This document shows, one piece after another, positions 21,880 to 35,440 of a stretch of 64,000 nt of DNA; the stretch's first letter is position 1, and each line of letters opens with the position of its first letter. The notes beneath the pieces were generated by a model that was not told the DNA's origin, ran no database searches, and saw only the letters and a list, made by a program, of their open reading frames with translations. The translations under genes and the position numbers were made by a program. Source of the stretch: Hyperoodon ampullatus (lineage: Eukaryota > Chordata > Mammalia > Artiodactyla > Ziphiidae); contig OX457072.1 in assembly GCA_949752795.1 (NCBI GenBank), positions 1,550,001 to 1,614,000 on the forward strand. The letters are read 5' to 3'.

Positions 21880-24270
21880 CAATGTCTGCTATAAGACCAT
21901 AATAGAATTAGACTGGTGTCGAAAACATACTTGATAAAGTCCAACACTCACTTATGAAAATACTGTCAATAATTTAGGAATAAATGGAAACTTAATTGAT
22001 AGAGAACATCTACAGAAAGATACAGCAACACTGTAACATAAATCGTAGTTACAATGATAGAATGAATGCTTCCCCTAACATCATGAACAAGGCAAGAACG
22101 TCCATTTTCATCACTCTTAGTCAACACAGTATGAGGATGTAAATGCCATACATATTGGAAATGAAGAAATAAAACTACGCCGATTTTCCAATGACATAAT
22201 TGACTATGTAGAAAATCACAATAAATCTGCAGAAAACTCCTAGAAACAATATGTCACTTTAGCAAGGTTACTGGATATAAGACCAACATGAAAAAGTCAT
22301 ATGCATTTTGTTATACTAACAATAAACATGAAACAAAAATTAAAAACACAATACCATTTAAAACCTCCCCGCAAAATGAAATACATTGGTAAAAATAACA
22401 AAACATGTATAGGATCGGTATGCTGAAAATCACAAAATGTTACTGAATGAAATCAAGGAGGACTTAAATACATGGAGAGACATACTGTGTTCAAGAAACC
22501 ATGGATTCTATGAGTCATGGTATTCTGAGTAACGAGGTCAGTTTTCACCCAGAGGGACCTAGAGATTTAATGTGATACCTATCAAAATCCCAGCAATTTT
22601 TTATTGAAAAGATGAGATCATTTAGAATATACATACTGGTGGGCTAGAGTAGCCAAAAATAATCTTGAACTAAAAGGGAGAATAACGTGGGAAGAATCAC
22701 TCTACCCCAAACCAAGCCTTACTATGTAGCCACAATAATCCAGACAGAGGGAGAGGTACACACACCAGTGGAACACAGTGCAGTAGAAAACCCAGGAATA
22801 GATACATATATATGCCCAACTAATTTTGAAAAACGTGTGAAAGCAATTTTTTGGAGGTAGGATAAACTTTTCATCAACTAATATTTGAGCAATTAGATAC
22901 AGATAAGGAAAAATGGGCTAAACCTCACACCTTATACAAAAATTAACTCAAAATCAATCACAGATTTAAACATAAAATGTAAAGCTATAACACTTAAAAA
23001 TAAAAAGAGAGTGTCTTTGACATCTAGAACTGGGCCAAGAATTCTTAGTCCAAACAACAAAAGCATGATCCATAAAAGGAAGAATTCATAAAACTTCAAA
23101 ACATTCAGTGTGCAAAATACCTAAGAGGATGAAATGACAAACTGCAGGCTGGGGACAAATATCTGCAAAGGATAATGTAACATCTGGAAACATCTGGAAT
23201 ATATTAAAACTCTTATTAAACTTAACTGTTATATACAAAAAAATCCACATCTAAAATGGGTAAGAGGTTTGAAGAGACGCTTCACTAGAGAGGATATACA
23301 GATGAAAGTAAGCACTGCAGAGACGTCCACTATCATTAGTCAGCGGGGAATGCAATTTAAAACCACAGTGACATTTTACTACACACCTATCAGAATGGTT
23401 AAAACTAAAAATTAGTGACAACATCAAATGCCAGTGAGGATGCAGAAAAGCAGATCACGTATATGTCGATGATGGAAATGTAAATGGTACAGTCATTTGG
23501 GAAAACAATTTGTCAGTTTCTCATAAAACTAAATGTACAACTCATACAACCCCCAAATGGCATTTATCCCAGAGAAATGGAGAGTTATAGTCACATAAAA
23601 AACTTAATAAGTGTTCATAGCAGCTTTCTTTATTTGTAATAGTCAGATTGGACGCTACCTAGATGTCCTTTAGTGGATGAAGGGTTAAACAAACAAAGGT
23701 ACTTACATGCCATGGAGTAAGTTAGCAGTGAGAAGAAAAGAAATACTGAAACACAGGAGAATCCCAAGGGAATTATGCTGAGTGAATAAAGTCCATTTCA
23801 AAAGGTTACATACTATATGATTCTTTTTATATACCATTTTTGAAGTGACAGAATTACAGAAACTGAGAACATCAGTGGCCTCCAGTTGTTACCAGGGAGG
23901 CGGAGCTGGGGGTGGGAGGGAAATTGGCTGAATGTGGAAGGGAATTGGGAGGCTCCTCGGGCCCTGGAACTCTTCCCTCTCTTCTCTGTGGTTGTGGATA
24001 CGTGGACCTACACATGAAATAACATTAATAATGATAATAATGCAATGAAATCCAACAGAAACACATTGGTGCAAATAGAGCTGAGAAAATTTGAATTAAA
24101 TTGGTGGATTGTACCGATGGCACAATTCTTGTTGGGATATTTTACTAGTTTTCCAAGGTGCTATCATTGGGGGAAACTGTATAAAGGGTACACTGGATCT
24201 CTCTGTGCTAATTCTTACCACTGCATGTCAATCTAAAATTTACTCGAAATAAAGTTTTTTAAAAAACAAA
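21880..24270 (+). mobile_element. Old LINE-1 (L1M type), RT region to 3' end
   Basis: Collinear with L1 ORF2 from about the RT palm onward: 'ttttccaatgacataatt' at 22181-22198 corresponds to the FADD motif, then 'tcccagcaattttt' and 'cagaatggtt', followed by the ORF2 C-terminus and a 3' UTR ending 'actcgaaataaag' before an A-rich tail (24247-24278). Numerous stops and frameshifts; long dead. It is much more diverged than the element at 2398-9677. Confidence 0.85.
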
Positions 24271-24278
24271 AAAAAATT

Positions 24279-25144
24279 ATGTGCAGAAAAAATTACGTTT
24301 GCGTATGCTCCATGGTGATCGTACAGTAGAGTAGTTACATTTATGTGCATAGCCCTGTGCTGTGAATCTGTATACTAAGTATGTGCAAACTTTCAGTATT
24401 TTGCCATGTATAATAGCTCACATAAACATAATTTGAAGCAGGAAAAAGAAAAGAAAAATAACCGTACATATATAGTTGCCGCCTTCAAGGATTCCTAAGT
24501 TAAGAAATGAGATGCACACAAATGATTTTGGTATAGGGCAGAAAGTGTAAGTTATGTAAAAGACATACACACGTTTACTCTGTAAGCAGAAGAGGCTGAT
24601 GACAGTGCTTTTTGTAAAAGCCCATGGAACACGGGCATTTTGGGGTCATCTTTAAAGACAGGAAGATTTTTGTAAACATAAATTAGTAATAGGGTTAAGT
24701 TCAGGGTGACAGAAACAAGATGGCAAAGCCCAATCAGCCCATTTCTTCCAAATCAAGAGTTCTGTGTGAAAACATTGTCAGACAAAAAATCAAAGCCAGA
24801 CTTTAGAAGGGCTGGAATGCCAAGTTAGGAATTTTACATTTGTCCTGTAGCTTGTTGGGGTCAGTAGGTGTCTCAATGGGGCCACACAGATATAATACAC
24901 GCAATCTGATGAGAACATATATTGTCAAAGCTCTCAGTCCTATCCTAGACTAAAAATATTAAGAAGGATCAAGAAATATAAAAAGAAAAGTTACTTTAAT
25001 AAGTAACAGTTACCTTGTGAATTAAACATCAAAAGCCTATTAAGGTCGGGGTGCAGAGCGGTCCTGTAACTAGGCTGTTAAAGCCCGAGGAACTGGGATT
25101 TGCATGGTCTGTGAAAGAAGTGAGTTGAGATGGATTCAAGAGTC
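24279..25144. other. Non-coding DNA, possible ancient repeat
   Basis: 24500-24890 has wording like the unassigned ancient repeat at 27180-28300 ('gctggaatgccaagttaggaattt'). Otherwise nothing recognised. Confidence 0.35.
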
Positions 25145-25275
25145 CTCCATCCTATAAGCTCAGTGAGGGAAGGAATCACGTCCTGTGTTCTGGGCTTCAC
25201 GCTCAGTACTTTGCACAGCGTTTGGGGCATAATAACAGGTCAGTGTGCATCTTAACTGAATCTTGAATGCACACA
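25145..25275 (+). mobile_element. L2 3'-end fragment
   Basis: 'ctataagctcagtgagggaagg', 'cgtcctgtgttctgggc' and 'cagtactttgcacagcgtttgg' match the 3' end of L2 LINEs. Confidence 0.7.
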
Positions 25276-27179
25276 TACATGAGCTAGAATCACTAGGCTT
25301 AGTGTGTGTTGATTCTACGAGTCAAAGAGAAGGGAGATGTAGAAAGGCAGAGCCGTTATGCCCTGGTGTCTGGTGAGGAGAGATTCTATAAAGACAGGGA
25401 AATCGCAGCCCTGCCCTGTGAGTTATGAGACAATCACTGCTTGGCTGTTTTGCAGTGCCTTTGGGCGTACTTGGAATACGGTGAAATTTACTCTAAATAT
25501 GCTCTTGCTGCCTCTATTATTGACACTTAGAAACACTCAGAGTCAGAAAAACAGATGAACCTGCTTATTTTTTTCTGTGGGGAAACATGAGACACTATGT
25601 ACCAAATTCCCATCAATAGTGAGTGCTGGGTTTGGGTGATGAACTGAAGTCACATCATCCCTGGCAAACACGACTAGGGGAAGAGATTACACAGGCATGT
25701 GAGAAATGGAAAGTATTATTAAAAATATGTCAGCTTTTGATACTCCATCCCTAATCCTTTCTGAAGATCCATTATTATGCCAACAAACTGGAAGAAAAAT
25801 GATAGTGACATTTACCGAAGAACTACAAACAGTATAACTTTCCATTTTAATGTACCATATTTCTCATGTTTACCCAGAGCTCAGAAAGTTTTTGTGCTTT
25901 TATGAAATTCACAGTGGCTTTTTTTCCACTTCTTTTAAAAATCACAAATATTTTCTTTTGACATCCACTTAAAATCTCAAAGTCTGAGAGGCTTTTTGAT
26001 AATGAATAGCAGTGACATCATTTTAATCAGCTCTAAATTTTTGAGCTGTTTTTGTTACTTGATTATAGTTACAAGGGTTTATTTTATACCTACACAGATT
26101 ACTTTCCAAGAATTAAATTTCAGGCCAAAAAATTTAAGGTATAATTCAATTTTCTTTCATCAGGATGATTCAACCACGCTTAATCAGGGAGTATATTTGT
26201 ACAAGAGTTTACTTCCTAAACATTTTGACCCTGAACATTCTGTATCTAGGATTCTCTGTGTGAGCAGCTTGGTTTCAGTTAAGGTAGATGATGTGCATAC
26301 TTGGTTATAATGTTTTCCATTTGTCAGTGAGTTGCTCATCGCAGTGTCTCTCTCAAACGTTCCGTGGGTGAGGCGAGGCCGCGCTGCACTGCCCAGAACA
26401 CTCCTTCATGTTTCTGCCTGTGGGGTAGGGGCGGCCACAGGAGCCCTCCTGTGGGAGGTTGATGGATAGGGGTGAGGCAGCGGCTGTTGTGTGGCTCCTG
26501 CATGTGACGGATGAGCTGTAACTGCATCTTCCCCGGACCCACCTTCAGCTTGGGTGTACTTAGCTCCATAACAAAGAGCCCCCGCTTCTACAAGGCCCTC
26601 GTCCCATCCAGCTCACATACGATAAGAATTGGCACATGTTTCAGTGCTTCCTGTGAGTCCAGCTCATGTGCAGGTGCCACTTGTTCCTGCTTCCTGTCCA
26701 TCTTTCCATCTGCCCCTCCCACTGCCTACTCTGTGGACTGCAGGTGCCTGCCTCAGACACCAAGGCAAGAGCCTTGAGGCTTGACTGGTGAAGTGTTTAT
26801 AGACACTACATGTCATTTAGACTATACAACTTGTAATTCTACATATTTTAAAAATTAAAATGTTTATTCAGATTTTCCGTAATAAAAACTGATAAAGCAT
26901 CTCAAATTTATCTTGGACTGGCATAGAATTTGCATCAACATGGAAGATGATTAGCATGCTGAAGTTTAGAATAGTTTAGCATATTTTTAAGGAATAATTC
27001 TTAGGGAGTCATGGTATGTTATAAGGGCTTTGAGGGAAATAAAAGCCACTTTCAGAATATAATTATATAGTTTCACAGTAAGAGCCTCATGCAAACACTT
27101 AATTCGACATGGTTCAAATGGTTTCTGAAGAACACAAGTTCTGATAGAAGTTCTGCAAAAAACACCTGCCTGGTCATTG
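25276..27179. other. Non-coding DNA, nothing firmly recognised
   Basis: 26330-26790 is GC-richer and contains ORFs on both strands (26336-26569 -, 26511-26777 +) without domains. No exon structure is supported. Confidence 0.4.
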
Positions 27180-28300
27180 CTTCATCCAAGCATTTACATG
27201 GTACATACTCTATGCCAGGCACTGTTCTAAGTGCTGAGAGACATCAATGACTAAAACAGAAAAAATAATTCGACTCTCTTGGGTTCATACTTAGGAAAGA
27301 CAGAAAACAAATTATAACTGTAATAATAAAAGGATATGTAGTACATTAGATCATGTTAACTGTTACAGAGAAGATTGAATGTTGATCAGCATCATGAGGG
27401 CTGGAAGGATGGGAAGTGCCGAATGGGGACATGCGGGTTACACTTTCAAACAAAAAGGTCAGTGTAGGTCTCCTGGTGCCCACATTTAAACAAATACGTG
27501 TAGAAAGTGAGGGTTACCAATGTGGATGAAGAACATTTTCTGTTCTGGGAAGAGCCACACCAAGGCCCTCGAGTGAGTTCATTGCTGGGGTGTCTGAACC
27601 ACTCCGGGAGGAAGCAGCATGGGTGGAGGGAGGGAACAAGATGGAGCACTGAGGAGAGAGGAAGGCAGAGGTGATGTGGGGAGGCCTGGGAGGGTGTCCC
27701 GTAATTCTGGGGGTCATCTAGGGACTCGGCGTCTGCTACGAGGGTGCTGGCTGGCCATGGCGTGAGGGGAACCCTCGCTGGGCTTGAGCTGAGGGTTGCC
27801 CGGTCAGACCAAAACATTTTCACAACTTCCTCTGGCTGGAGGAGTTGGTCCAGGGTGGTGAAGTCCAGTCTTGAAGACCAGTAGGGGCTTTTATAGTCAC
27901 CCTGGTGAACATGGTGATGACTCCTCATGAGGGGAGAGCAGAGAAGGTGGTGGGAAGAGGAGGTTAGCTTATGGATGTGTTTTCAAAGTAGAGTCAGTAG
28001 TATTGTTCCATGGATTGGAGGTGAAGTATGAGTGAGAGAGAAGAGTCACGGACAAAGCCACGGCTTTAGCTCCGAGAATCAGGAAGGATGGAGTTTTATA
28101 CCTGGAGATGAGTAAGGCCGTGAGCGTAACCTGTTTTGGGGTAAGATCAGTTGTTAATTTTTTGATAGGTTGAATTGGAAATGCTATTAGATATCCAAGG
28201 TAAAGTTTCCAGTAGGAGTAGAAGGGTAAAGGGTACTAATAAGTTTGAAAAAGCTGCATATATAGTTGCCTCTTGGGGAATAAAATACATCGAGGCTCTG
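27180..28300 (+). repeat. Ancient interspersed repeat, family not named
   Basis: Starts with 'ccaggcactgttctaagtgctg' and continues for about 1.1 kb with the block order of a common old mammalian repeat ('gttacagagaagattgaatg', 'aaggccctcgagtgagttc', 'gagtgagagagaagagtcac', 'caggaaggatggagtttt', 'attagatatccaagg'). Minus-strand ORFs across it (27446-27928) are incidental. I am sure it is interspersed, not of the family name. Confidence 0.6.
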
Positions 28301-31300
28301 AGAACTCTGGTAAAAAGCCTTTTAGATTTTGTTTAGGCACTGCTGTCTCTAACTTGCTTGACCACAGCAGGCGCTAAAAAATATAAGTAAATAGTGCCTA
28401 TTATTAATTAATTAAGTGTTATACGGAACAATTTGGCCAGTGGTAATAACTACACACACACACACATCAAACAGATATAGGAAAATCCATATTTACAAAT
28501 TTAATAGTGAACCATAATACTGGAAAATATGATTTTAAGAATTCACAATCCCTAATGTTTCAATGTATCAGAGGTGTTCTCACTACTAAACAAAAATGTT
28601 CAAGAACATATCTGTTGCTTGTGGGATATTTCTCCTGTGTATTATAGTCCTGCTTTCTTAGTAGACCCCTGTGTTGTAGGATCAGATTTGATTGTCTCTC
28701 ACGGTCACTCTCCATCTCCTCTCTTCCTAAACCACCCACATGTATCCAGGGAAGAGCTCAGACATTAAACCAACATTGGTTGGACACATCCCATGTGGCA
28801 GGCTTCACCCCAGAGGCTGAGGTTGGACAGAGAACAAGGGAAAAGCACTGTGGCTGGGAACTTACACACAAGTGAGGACAGATTGATGACAAACACATAA
28901 GCTAGTAGTAAAACAGGTGGTGATATTTGCTGTAAAATAAAATGGGCAATGGGGTAGAGAAGAACTGAAGAAGACATGTCTGTTTTATGTAGGGGAAAAC
29001 CAGGGAATCTTAGTTCTATACGGGTAAAAAGGAATTGCCATGAGCGGACAACAGGTAGTCCCCAGGAAGCACTATGGCCATAGACAATATGGGGCAAGAG
29101 AATGGAAAAAGGCATTGCTCACTTAGCCAGATTTTCTGAGTTCTCCTGAAGTCACCCAGCAAAAGGAACAGTTGTTCCTTTTGAAGAGTGAATAGTGAAA
29201 TAGTAAAAGCTGATAGATGCAGAAAATGACTTTAGGTGAGGAGTGACACAAAGAACAAGATTCACAGCAGAGAATAAACTGTGACTGGAGGGAAGGAAGA
29301 AAGCACACAGTTGGAGAGAAAACACGATAGTAGAGCAGCTTAATCATTTAATTCTGTCCCCACATGAATGGGATTTACTGTATTACAGGAAAATGAATGT
29401 CAGTAGGGTTGGGCTCAAGCATTAGTGGTACCAGTTTGGAGGTGACAATTGTCATTTTTGCCTCGTAATGGCAATTGATATTGAGAGTCTGAATAACCCT
29501 CGATATATAACAAGATAATTGTCGTTGTACAATTATAATAGGCTAAATGTGAATAAAGTTACCTTTTCATTCATTCTTAGCTATGCTAGAAAATAGTAAA
29601 ATAATTGACCATTTTCCAAAAAATAAGTTTTGCATGAGTACCATTTCTGTATTCTCAGATGAAACGTACTCTCCCAAATACTGTGATTTTCAACTTCCCT
29701 TCATCCAAACTACCCTTAGAGTCTGGACCACAAAATGGCATAATCACTATTTGTACAGTAGCGATTACATGCAGAACGACAATAAATACATAACTCGTTT
29801 TTGTTCACAGAATAAATAGGCTGCTATAAAAGGCATTTTTTTTCTTCTGCTCATTTCAGTTCTACATGAAGTAATTTAAAAGCTTCCAGAATAATACCAT
29901 GTACCCTTTTAACATCACAGACTGCCACCTACTGGAAGATAAACTAAACATCTAAAGACAACTGTGAAAACACGCAGTATTTATCTTGTTGATCTCACAC
30001 ACACACGTTCAATAGAAGAAAACATCAGTATGCTTTACGTGAACAATAATTGTCCTGCTTGTTTCTATACTATGTTGTAAAGACAAGACATTTTCATAGT
30101 TGACCAGAAACTAATTTACTCTGTGCATTGCAAAAAAATAGTTCTTAACATGTAAATCAATAGGTAGAAAGAACTGTTTTGCTAAGGTAGACAAACCAGA
30201 AATATATTTAGAAAGAGGTGTTTTGGCTCCAAACCTTTCAGTACGTCCATTGGCTCCATCTCGTCACCTTCTAGGTTGCCTGAAATCTGTTATCTATGTT
30301 CCCCAAACAAAACTGAAGCCATACAAGTTGAAAGAGAAACCAAGGAAACACATGTTACTAGAGAAGAACGTCAATCCAAATGAGTTAAAAATAACTTTGA
30401 AAAAACAAATGCTCACTCATGGTGATGTTTATGTAAACTTATCTTACTTGTTTTGGCTAGATAGACCTAAACCTGGTAGTAATCAATTATAGCAAGAGAA
30501 GGCTTATGTTGCTTGTTATTGATGCAAAAACAAATGTTTTCCCCCATCTTCTCACTACTGATCTGCTCTTACAAAACTGGAAATGAACTCTGAGCTCTCA
30601 CAGACTTTCCATACAAGTGGGGAAAACAAATTTCCATAGAAATTAAACATAAAACATAAAACAGGTATTTTGCACTATATTTCTCTATCCTTATTTCTTT
30701 CTATTTCTCCATATAAGTCATTAAAAACTAGGGAAAGTGGTGCAACCCACAGGGGCAAGATGAGATTCACATTCAGCTGATGTGTCATCCAGCTGTGGAC
30801 ACACTGCACTCTGACCATACCTCCCAGGACATCCTTCAATGTCCTAATTCATTTACCTTCTGAAACCCGTGCTCTGCACTTCTTTCAAGATGTGTTTAGA
30901 GATGTTAGCATCGATCCTGTGTGTTGTATTTTTTTCCCTGTGGGCTCATTCAAAATATTTGAGAAGTGCCTATGAGAATTAAAACTAGTCACATAATTTC
31001 CCATTGTCTTAAATTCGGGCAAAACTATTCAGTCTGTGTATGTCTTATGTAGAAACACAATAGAATTCTTGTTGCGTACGTAATGGATCTGTATTTTGGC
31101 CTTGTCCACATCATTAGAATTTAGAAAACACTGGTTTTAAGCACTTAACAATCTATAGCTGGATAGTTTACATATTTTTCTCTGTATTTTTGTGTATGTG
31201 TGTTTTTTTAAATAAAGCTAAAAACTATTAATTAGAGTGCCATTTTATAAGGTTGAAACACACAAAATTGCCATTTTTCTCAGCCCCAGATTTTTCAGTA

Positions 31301-31793
31301 TCAGCAATTTTATATGGATTAACTCAATACTTATAAACAAAATTGACTCAGTTGTCATTTAATGATACATTTATATTCTCATTTTTTAGTTGTTTTGTTA
31401 CAAGACAGTGCATGAATAGTACCTCCTGTGGTGATGAGCCCATTCTATTTACTAAGACCCAGACTTTCTCTGTCTTCAAGATATAGTATATGTAAATTTG
31501 TGACTCCATGACAATTTGTAACAAGTATAAACATATCAATAGAAGAGAGGACATAATTTTTATTCACGTGTATACATGTTGTCTTACAGACATAGTTATA
31601 TGAGGGGGTCTAGGCAAAATCATCTTTTCATATTTTCTTAACCTGTAAAAGGAAAGGAATCAATCCTTTATCTGATGCTCTAATACTCCATGTGTACATT
31701 CTTGCTAGACTATGTTTAAGGCTTCCACTTTGCCATAAAATATGCTACTTTGATCTCTATTTTCTCTTTTCATATTTATAATTGAGCCCTTTA
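28301..31793. other. Long non-coding stretch, nothing firmly recognised
   Basis: 28765-29120 may be another copy of the repeat type at 27180-28300. An (AC)n run of about 8 units is at 28450-28466. The ORF at 30223-30492 (89 codons, Lys-rich) has no recognisable domain. Confidence 0.4.
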
Positions 31794-31844
31794 TATTATA
31801 CTTCCTCTCCTCAAGGACTATTAACATCTTATGTGTCTAAACAA
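31794..31844 (+). repeat. 51-bp direct repeat, copy 1
   Basis: Matches 33812-33862 with two differences (C/T at 31801 versus 33819, A/G at 31839 versus 33857). Flanks on both sides differ. Confidence 0.9.
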
Positions 31845-33454
31845 AATATTTTCCAATATATCATATCCTGTGATTTCATTGCAATCATTTGTAACAAGAA
31901 ACAGTCAGAGCAGACCATGTTACCCCACATGAGACATGGGAACAAAGGTAAAGAGGTCGAACTCTCACCATGGAAGGAAAGGAGGAAACTGAGACTGGAA
32001 TCCTGCCTGCACATCCAAACAGGCTCACGGGCTGGGTGGCTGGGAGCTGGGGAGCCCTAGTAGTTCAGTGCTGGAAAAGGACCGGCATGTCCTCTGATCT
32101 AATCCATCCTTCAGAGCTGAAGCCAGCGGGTTCCAGAGACGCCGAGTGGTCTGCCTGGAGCCTCTGACCGATCCATCAGCATGATGGCTCTGGGTTAAGC
32201 CCAAGTCCCTCTTCAGGCAAAACTGCCTGGGATTTTATTTCCAGGAAACAAAATTGAGATCAAAACCAGAAAAGCCAAGAAACACACAAATCACACAAAA
32301 TTTTATCACTGAAACTTTCCTGCCTTGCTGTTGAATCCGGAGTAAATTCTGATGGCTTTATGCCAGTCAGAGGGATCGCTCTCAGTTAAACTTGCAGGAG
32401 CTTAACCTCCCAGTGAGTGAAGATTTTTCAATCCTACACTAGGAGATGGGAAAGATAGACAAGGATGCCATCAGCACTGAGTAACGAGGCTACATGGCAT
32501 TAATTAGAAAGTCGTTTATGAGCCAGCTGCTATGTGGAAAACTTTGTGTCAGAACCAAGATTTCTATGTCAAAAAGTTTATGAAAGTACATCTTAAGAAT
32601 AGAATAGTGAATTGAGATATTTCCAAAAGAATAACCAGTGACATGAATATTAGAATGGTTGAAAGCAATTCACAATTGATTTACTTTAACCATAAAAGCA
32701 AAATTTCAAAGGATTGCAAAATCCAAAGAAGGTAAACCCAAGAAAATTGTTTTAAACAGGATACTAATGCTGCATTGGATTTTTTTAATGAAGAAGTGTA
32801 AATAGGAAACAAATAGCAAAGTATATCAGATTTAGGAAATATTTTCTTTTACTATGTTTTATCTGTAGGTTTATAAAAATTACATTAATCATTGGTTAAA
32901 TTATATTTATGACTCTTATGTGATCACCATATCCAGTTAATATAGTGAGTTTATCAGATAATGAAAAGCAAAGCAATGATCCTATGGATTTTTGAAATAA
33001 AAAATAGTGATTACTCAGTATATATGAGATGCACATATTTTATCAGGTTATGTTATAGGCTTAATAGAGTTGAAGCCCTGGGCCTTAACACCCTCACAGT
33101 AGTGATGAATGTCCATGCTTCTCAGGCTAGCAAAGTCAGGAATAAGGCATCAATCAGTAGAGTGGAGAGATCGGGGTGGCTGGCGTTCAAGCCCTGAGGA
33201 AGTGATAACAGTTGAGCAGCTGGCTTGTCTTCTTTCTGACAGAATGGCCTGGTCTCCAATGACAGCCTTCCACAAGACAGCACATAAACGACAATGGCAA
33301 AGGCAGTTCACCTTCTGTCTGAGAAGCTTTAGCTTTGGGGTTTACTGCTTTACTCTAAGTCTGTTGGTTGATTGTGCTATACTCTGAATTTGATATTTTC
33401 CTATGAATTTTGATATATGGCCATTTTTGAAAACACACACAAAAAACTCAATGT
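31845..33454. other. Non-coding DNA, nothing recognised
   Basis: No supported gene or nameable repeat. Confidence 0.4.
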
Positions 33455-34000
33455 TTAAAAATTCCACATAGCTTAGTGGCTTAAGACAACACAGCAAGGT
33501 TGATTTTGCTCAAAGATCTTCCATTCGAGCAGAGGTCAGTGAGGTAGGCAAGTTGAAGGCTGACCCTGTCCCTCTCTGAAGGTTCACTCATTCACTCCTC
33601 AGTCTGACACACCAGCATGTGGCCTGAGCATCCTCACAACGTGGTGACTGGGCTCCAAGGTCAAGTGACCAGAGAGAGAGAGAACCAGGATGAAGCCACC
33701 CGCCTGTCAGGCATCACCAAGGAAACACACAACGTCCCTGTGTCCCTTCTGTCTGAGCTGTCCCCACACGCACACCCGGTTTCAAGGGGAGTGGAAATGG
33801 ATTCCTATTCCTATTATATTTCCTCTCCTCAAGGACTATTAACATCTTATGTGTCTGAACAACACCCCTGGATGTTGGTGGCGGGGCTCTAGAGGAGCAA
33901 GTGGGAACAGAACTGTTGCCGGGGCCAATTTTTGGATGACATCGTCTATCACATTCTGCCCTCTGGCTAGCACAATTCACAACACGCTTCCTACAGGCAA
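33455..34000 (+). mobile_element. Probable LTR-type repeat, family unclear
   Basis: 'cttagtggcttaagacaacac' and the blocks after it recall LTRs of the MaLR/ERVL kind. The order further on is less clear, and it contains the second copy of the 51-bp repeat. Confidence 0.45.
33812..33862 (+). repeat. 51-bp direct repeat, copy 2
   Basis: See 31794-31844; 49 of 51 bases identical, 2018 bases apart, same orientation. Confidence 0.9.
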
Positions 34001-34142
34001 AATCCACTCGCCTCTCCCCCAAACTCTCCAAAGTTTCATCCCATTATTGCTCCAGGTCAAGATTGAATCACCCAGCTCACATCTAGGTCTATAGAAGGCT
34101 CCTCATGTTTGATTCCTTGTCTGGTTCAGAAGGATGTTGTTT

Positions 34143-34495
34143 TGAGCTGAATGACATCGGCTCAAAATTCAACTCCCAGGACCTCCGAATATGACTGTTT
34201 TGAAGATGGGCTTTAAAGAGGTGATTAAGTTTGAATGAGGCCATTAGGGTGAGCCCTTACAAAGTCCGACTGGTGTCCTTACAAGGAGAGGAAACTTGGA
34301 CACACAGACACACGCAGAGGGAAGACCACGTGAGGACACGGGGAGAAGGCGGCCGCCTGCGAGCCAAGCAGGAGAAACCAAACCTGCCGATGCCGTGCTC
34401 TCAGACTTCCAGCCTCCAGAACGGTGAGAAAATCCATCTCTGATGGTCAATCGCCCAGCCTGGAATTTTGTCACAGCAGCCCCAGCAAATTACAC
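34143..34495 (-). mobile_element. MLT1-type LTR, antisense
   Basis: Reverse-complement order of an MLT1 LTR: 'ctcccaggacctccgaatatg', 'gtgagccct', 'gactggtgtccttacaagg', 'cagagggaagaccacgtgagg', 'cttccagcctccagaacggtga' and 'gtcacagcagcccc'. Confidence 0.8.
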
Positions 34496-35349
34496 TTTCT
34501 GCACCAGAGAGAGCCGTCACATTTGCCTCCTCCACGACCATTACCCGGTTTGGGGGGGGGCGGGGGGCGGGTGAAGAGCGCGGCAGACCCTCCCGTTCCG
34601 GGGCAGGGGACGCCGGGACCCACAGTTTTCACTGCCCAGAGCAATTCCGAAAGCCAGTGGGATGTGCCTCATCGGTGCCTTGATTAGATTCAGGTACAGG
34701 GCCTGGGATGAGCCAAGGGGCTCTTGACTGCTCCCTGCGATCCTGTGTTTCTCTTCTGGGACCTTGGTTCCTCCCTCTGACCTTCTGGCTCTGCCCCGTG
34801 GGGTCTTGGACTTGCCCTCTGGGATCCCGGCTCTGCACTCTGAATCGTACTGCCAGTGTGCCACACCTGACAACTTAAAGTATATATTCTTGATTTATAA
34901 GGAACTGAGCATACTGTGTACATATTATATCAGCTAGAAATTGACTTCCATTAGATATTCATTTTTACTTTAGGCTTATTTTCTAATTGTTTTTCAAATT
35001 CAGACAAAAGTCAAAGTGTGCAATGACCATGTTTTCTTATATTCATACGAGTTTCCTTTTTAGTAGTTCAGTGTTATATTGTGGTACACTTTTATTTATA
35101 TTGATATGCCAGAATTTCTTCACATACAATAATGTCTTTTCAAGTAGATTTTTTGGTTGATATTTTTAACCCTTCTTTTATTTTATCTGTATCTGCCTGG
35201 CAGCTTTTTCCACTGAGTTAATTCTAACCAGCTTTTTTTTTTTTTAGTTTAACAACAACTGCATTACCAAGTCAAATTGTGTTTAATTATTCTGCACACC
35301 TGCTGTGTACAGGGCACATACTATGTACAAAATTGAAAAAAAAAACCTA
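34496..35349. other. Non-coding DNA with a short G-run/CpG-rich patch
   Basis: 34551-34571 has runs of 9, 6 and 3 G separated by single C bases, followed by CpG-rich sequence to about 34620. 34750-34850 shows a loose repetition of 'ctctggga/cttctggga' phrases. No exon or gene seen. Confidence 0.5.
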
Positions 35350-35440
35350 AACTGTGGGATCCTTGAGAGCGAGAACACACATTGTTCATCTTTGTATCTC
35401 CTGAATCTTTCTAGAGCAAATATGAATTCCTTCATTCATT
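35350..35440 (+). mobile_element. L2 3'-end fragment
   Basis: 'ctgtgggatccttgagagcgag' and 'catctttgtatctcctgaatc', then 'attcattcattc', as in L2 3' ends. Short. Confidence 0.55.

Noticed and set aside
22181..22198. Second potentially functional reverse transcriptase
   Set aside because: The surrounding L1 is full of stops and frameshifts; only the DNA resemblance to the FADD region remains.
27446..27928. 160-codon minus-strand ORF
   Set aside because: Antisense to an ancient interspersed repeat; composition typical of chance GC-rich ORFs and no domain.
30223..30492. 89-codon Lys-rich ORF as a small gene
   Set aside because: No family resemblance, no promoter or splice evidence; length is within chance for this composition.
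33617..33892. Shared peptide between ORFs at 31782-32060 and 33617-33892
   Set aside because: The similarity comes only from the 51-bp DNA duplication; neither ORF looks coding.
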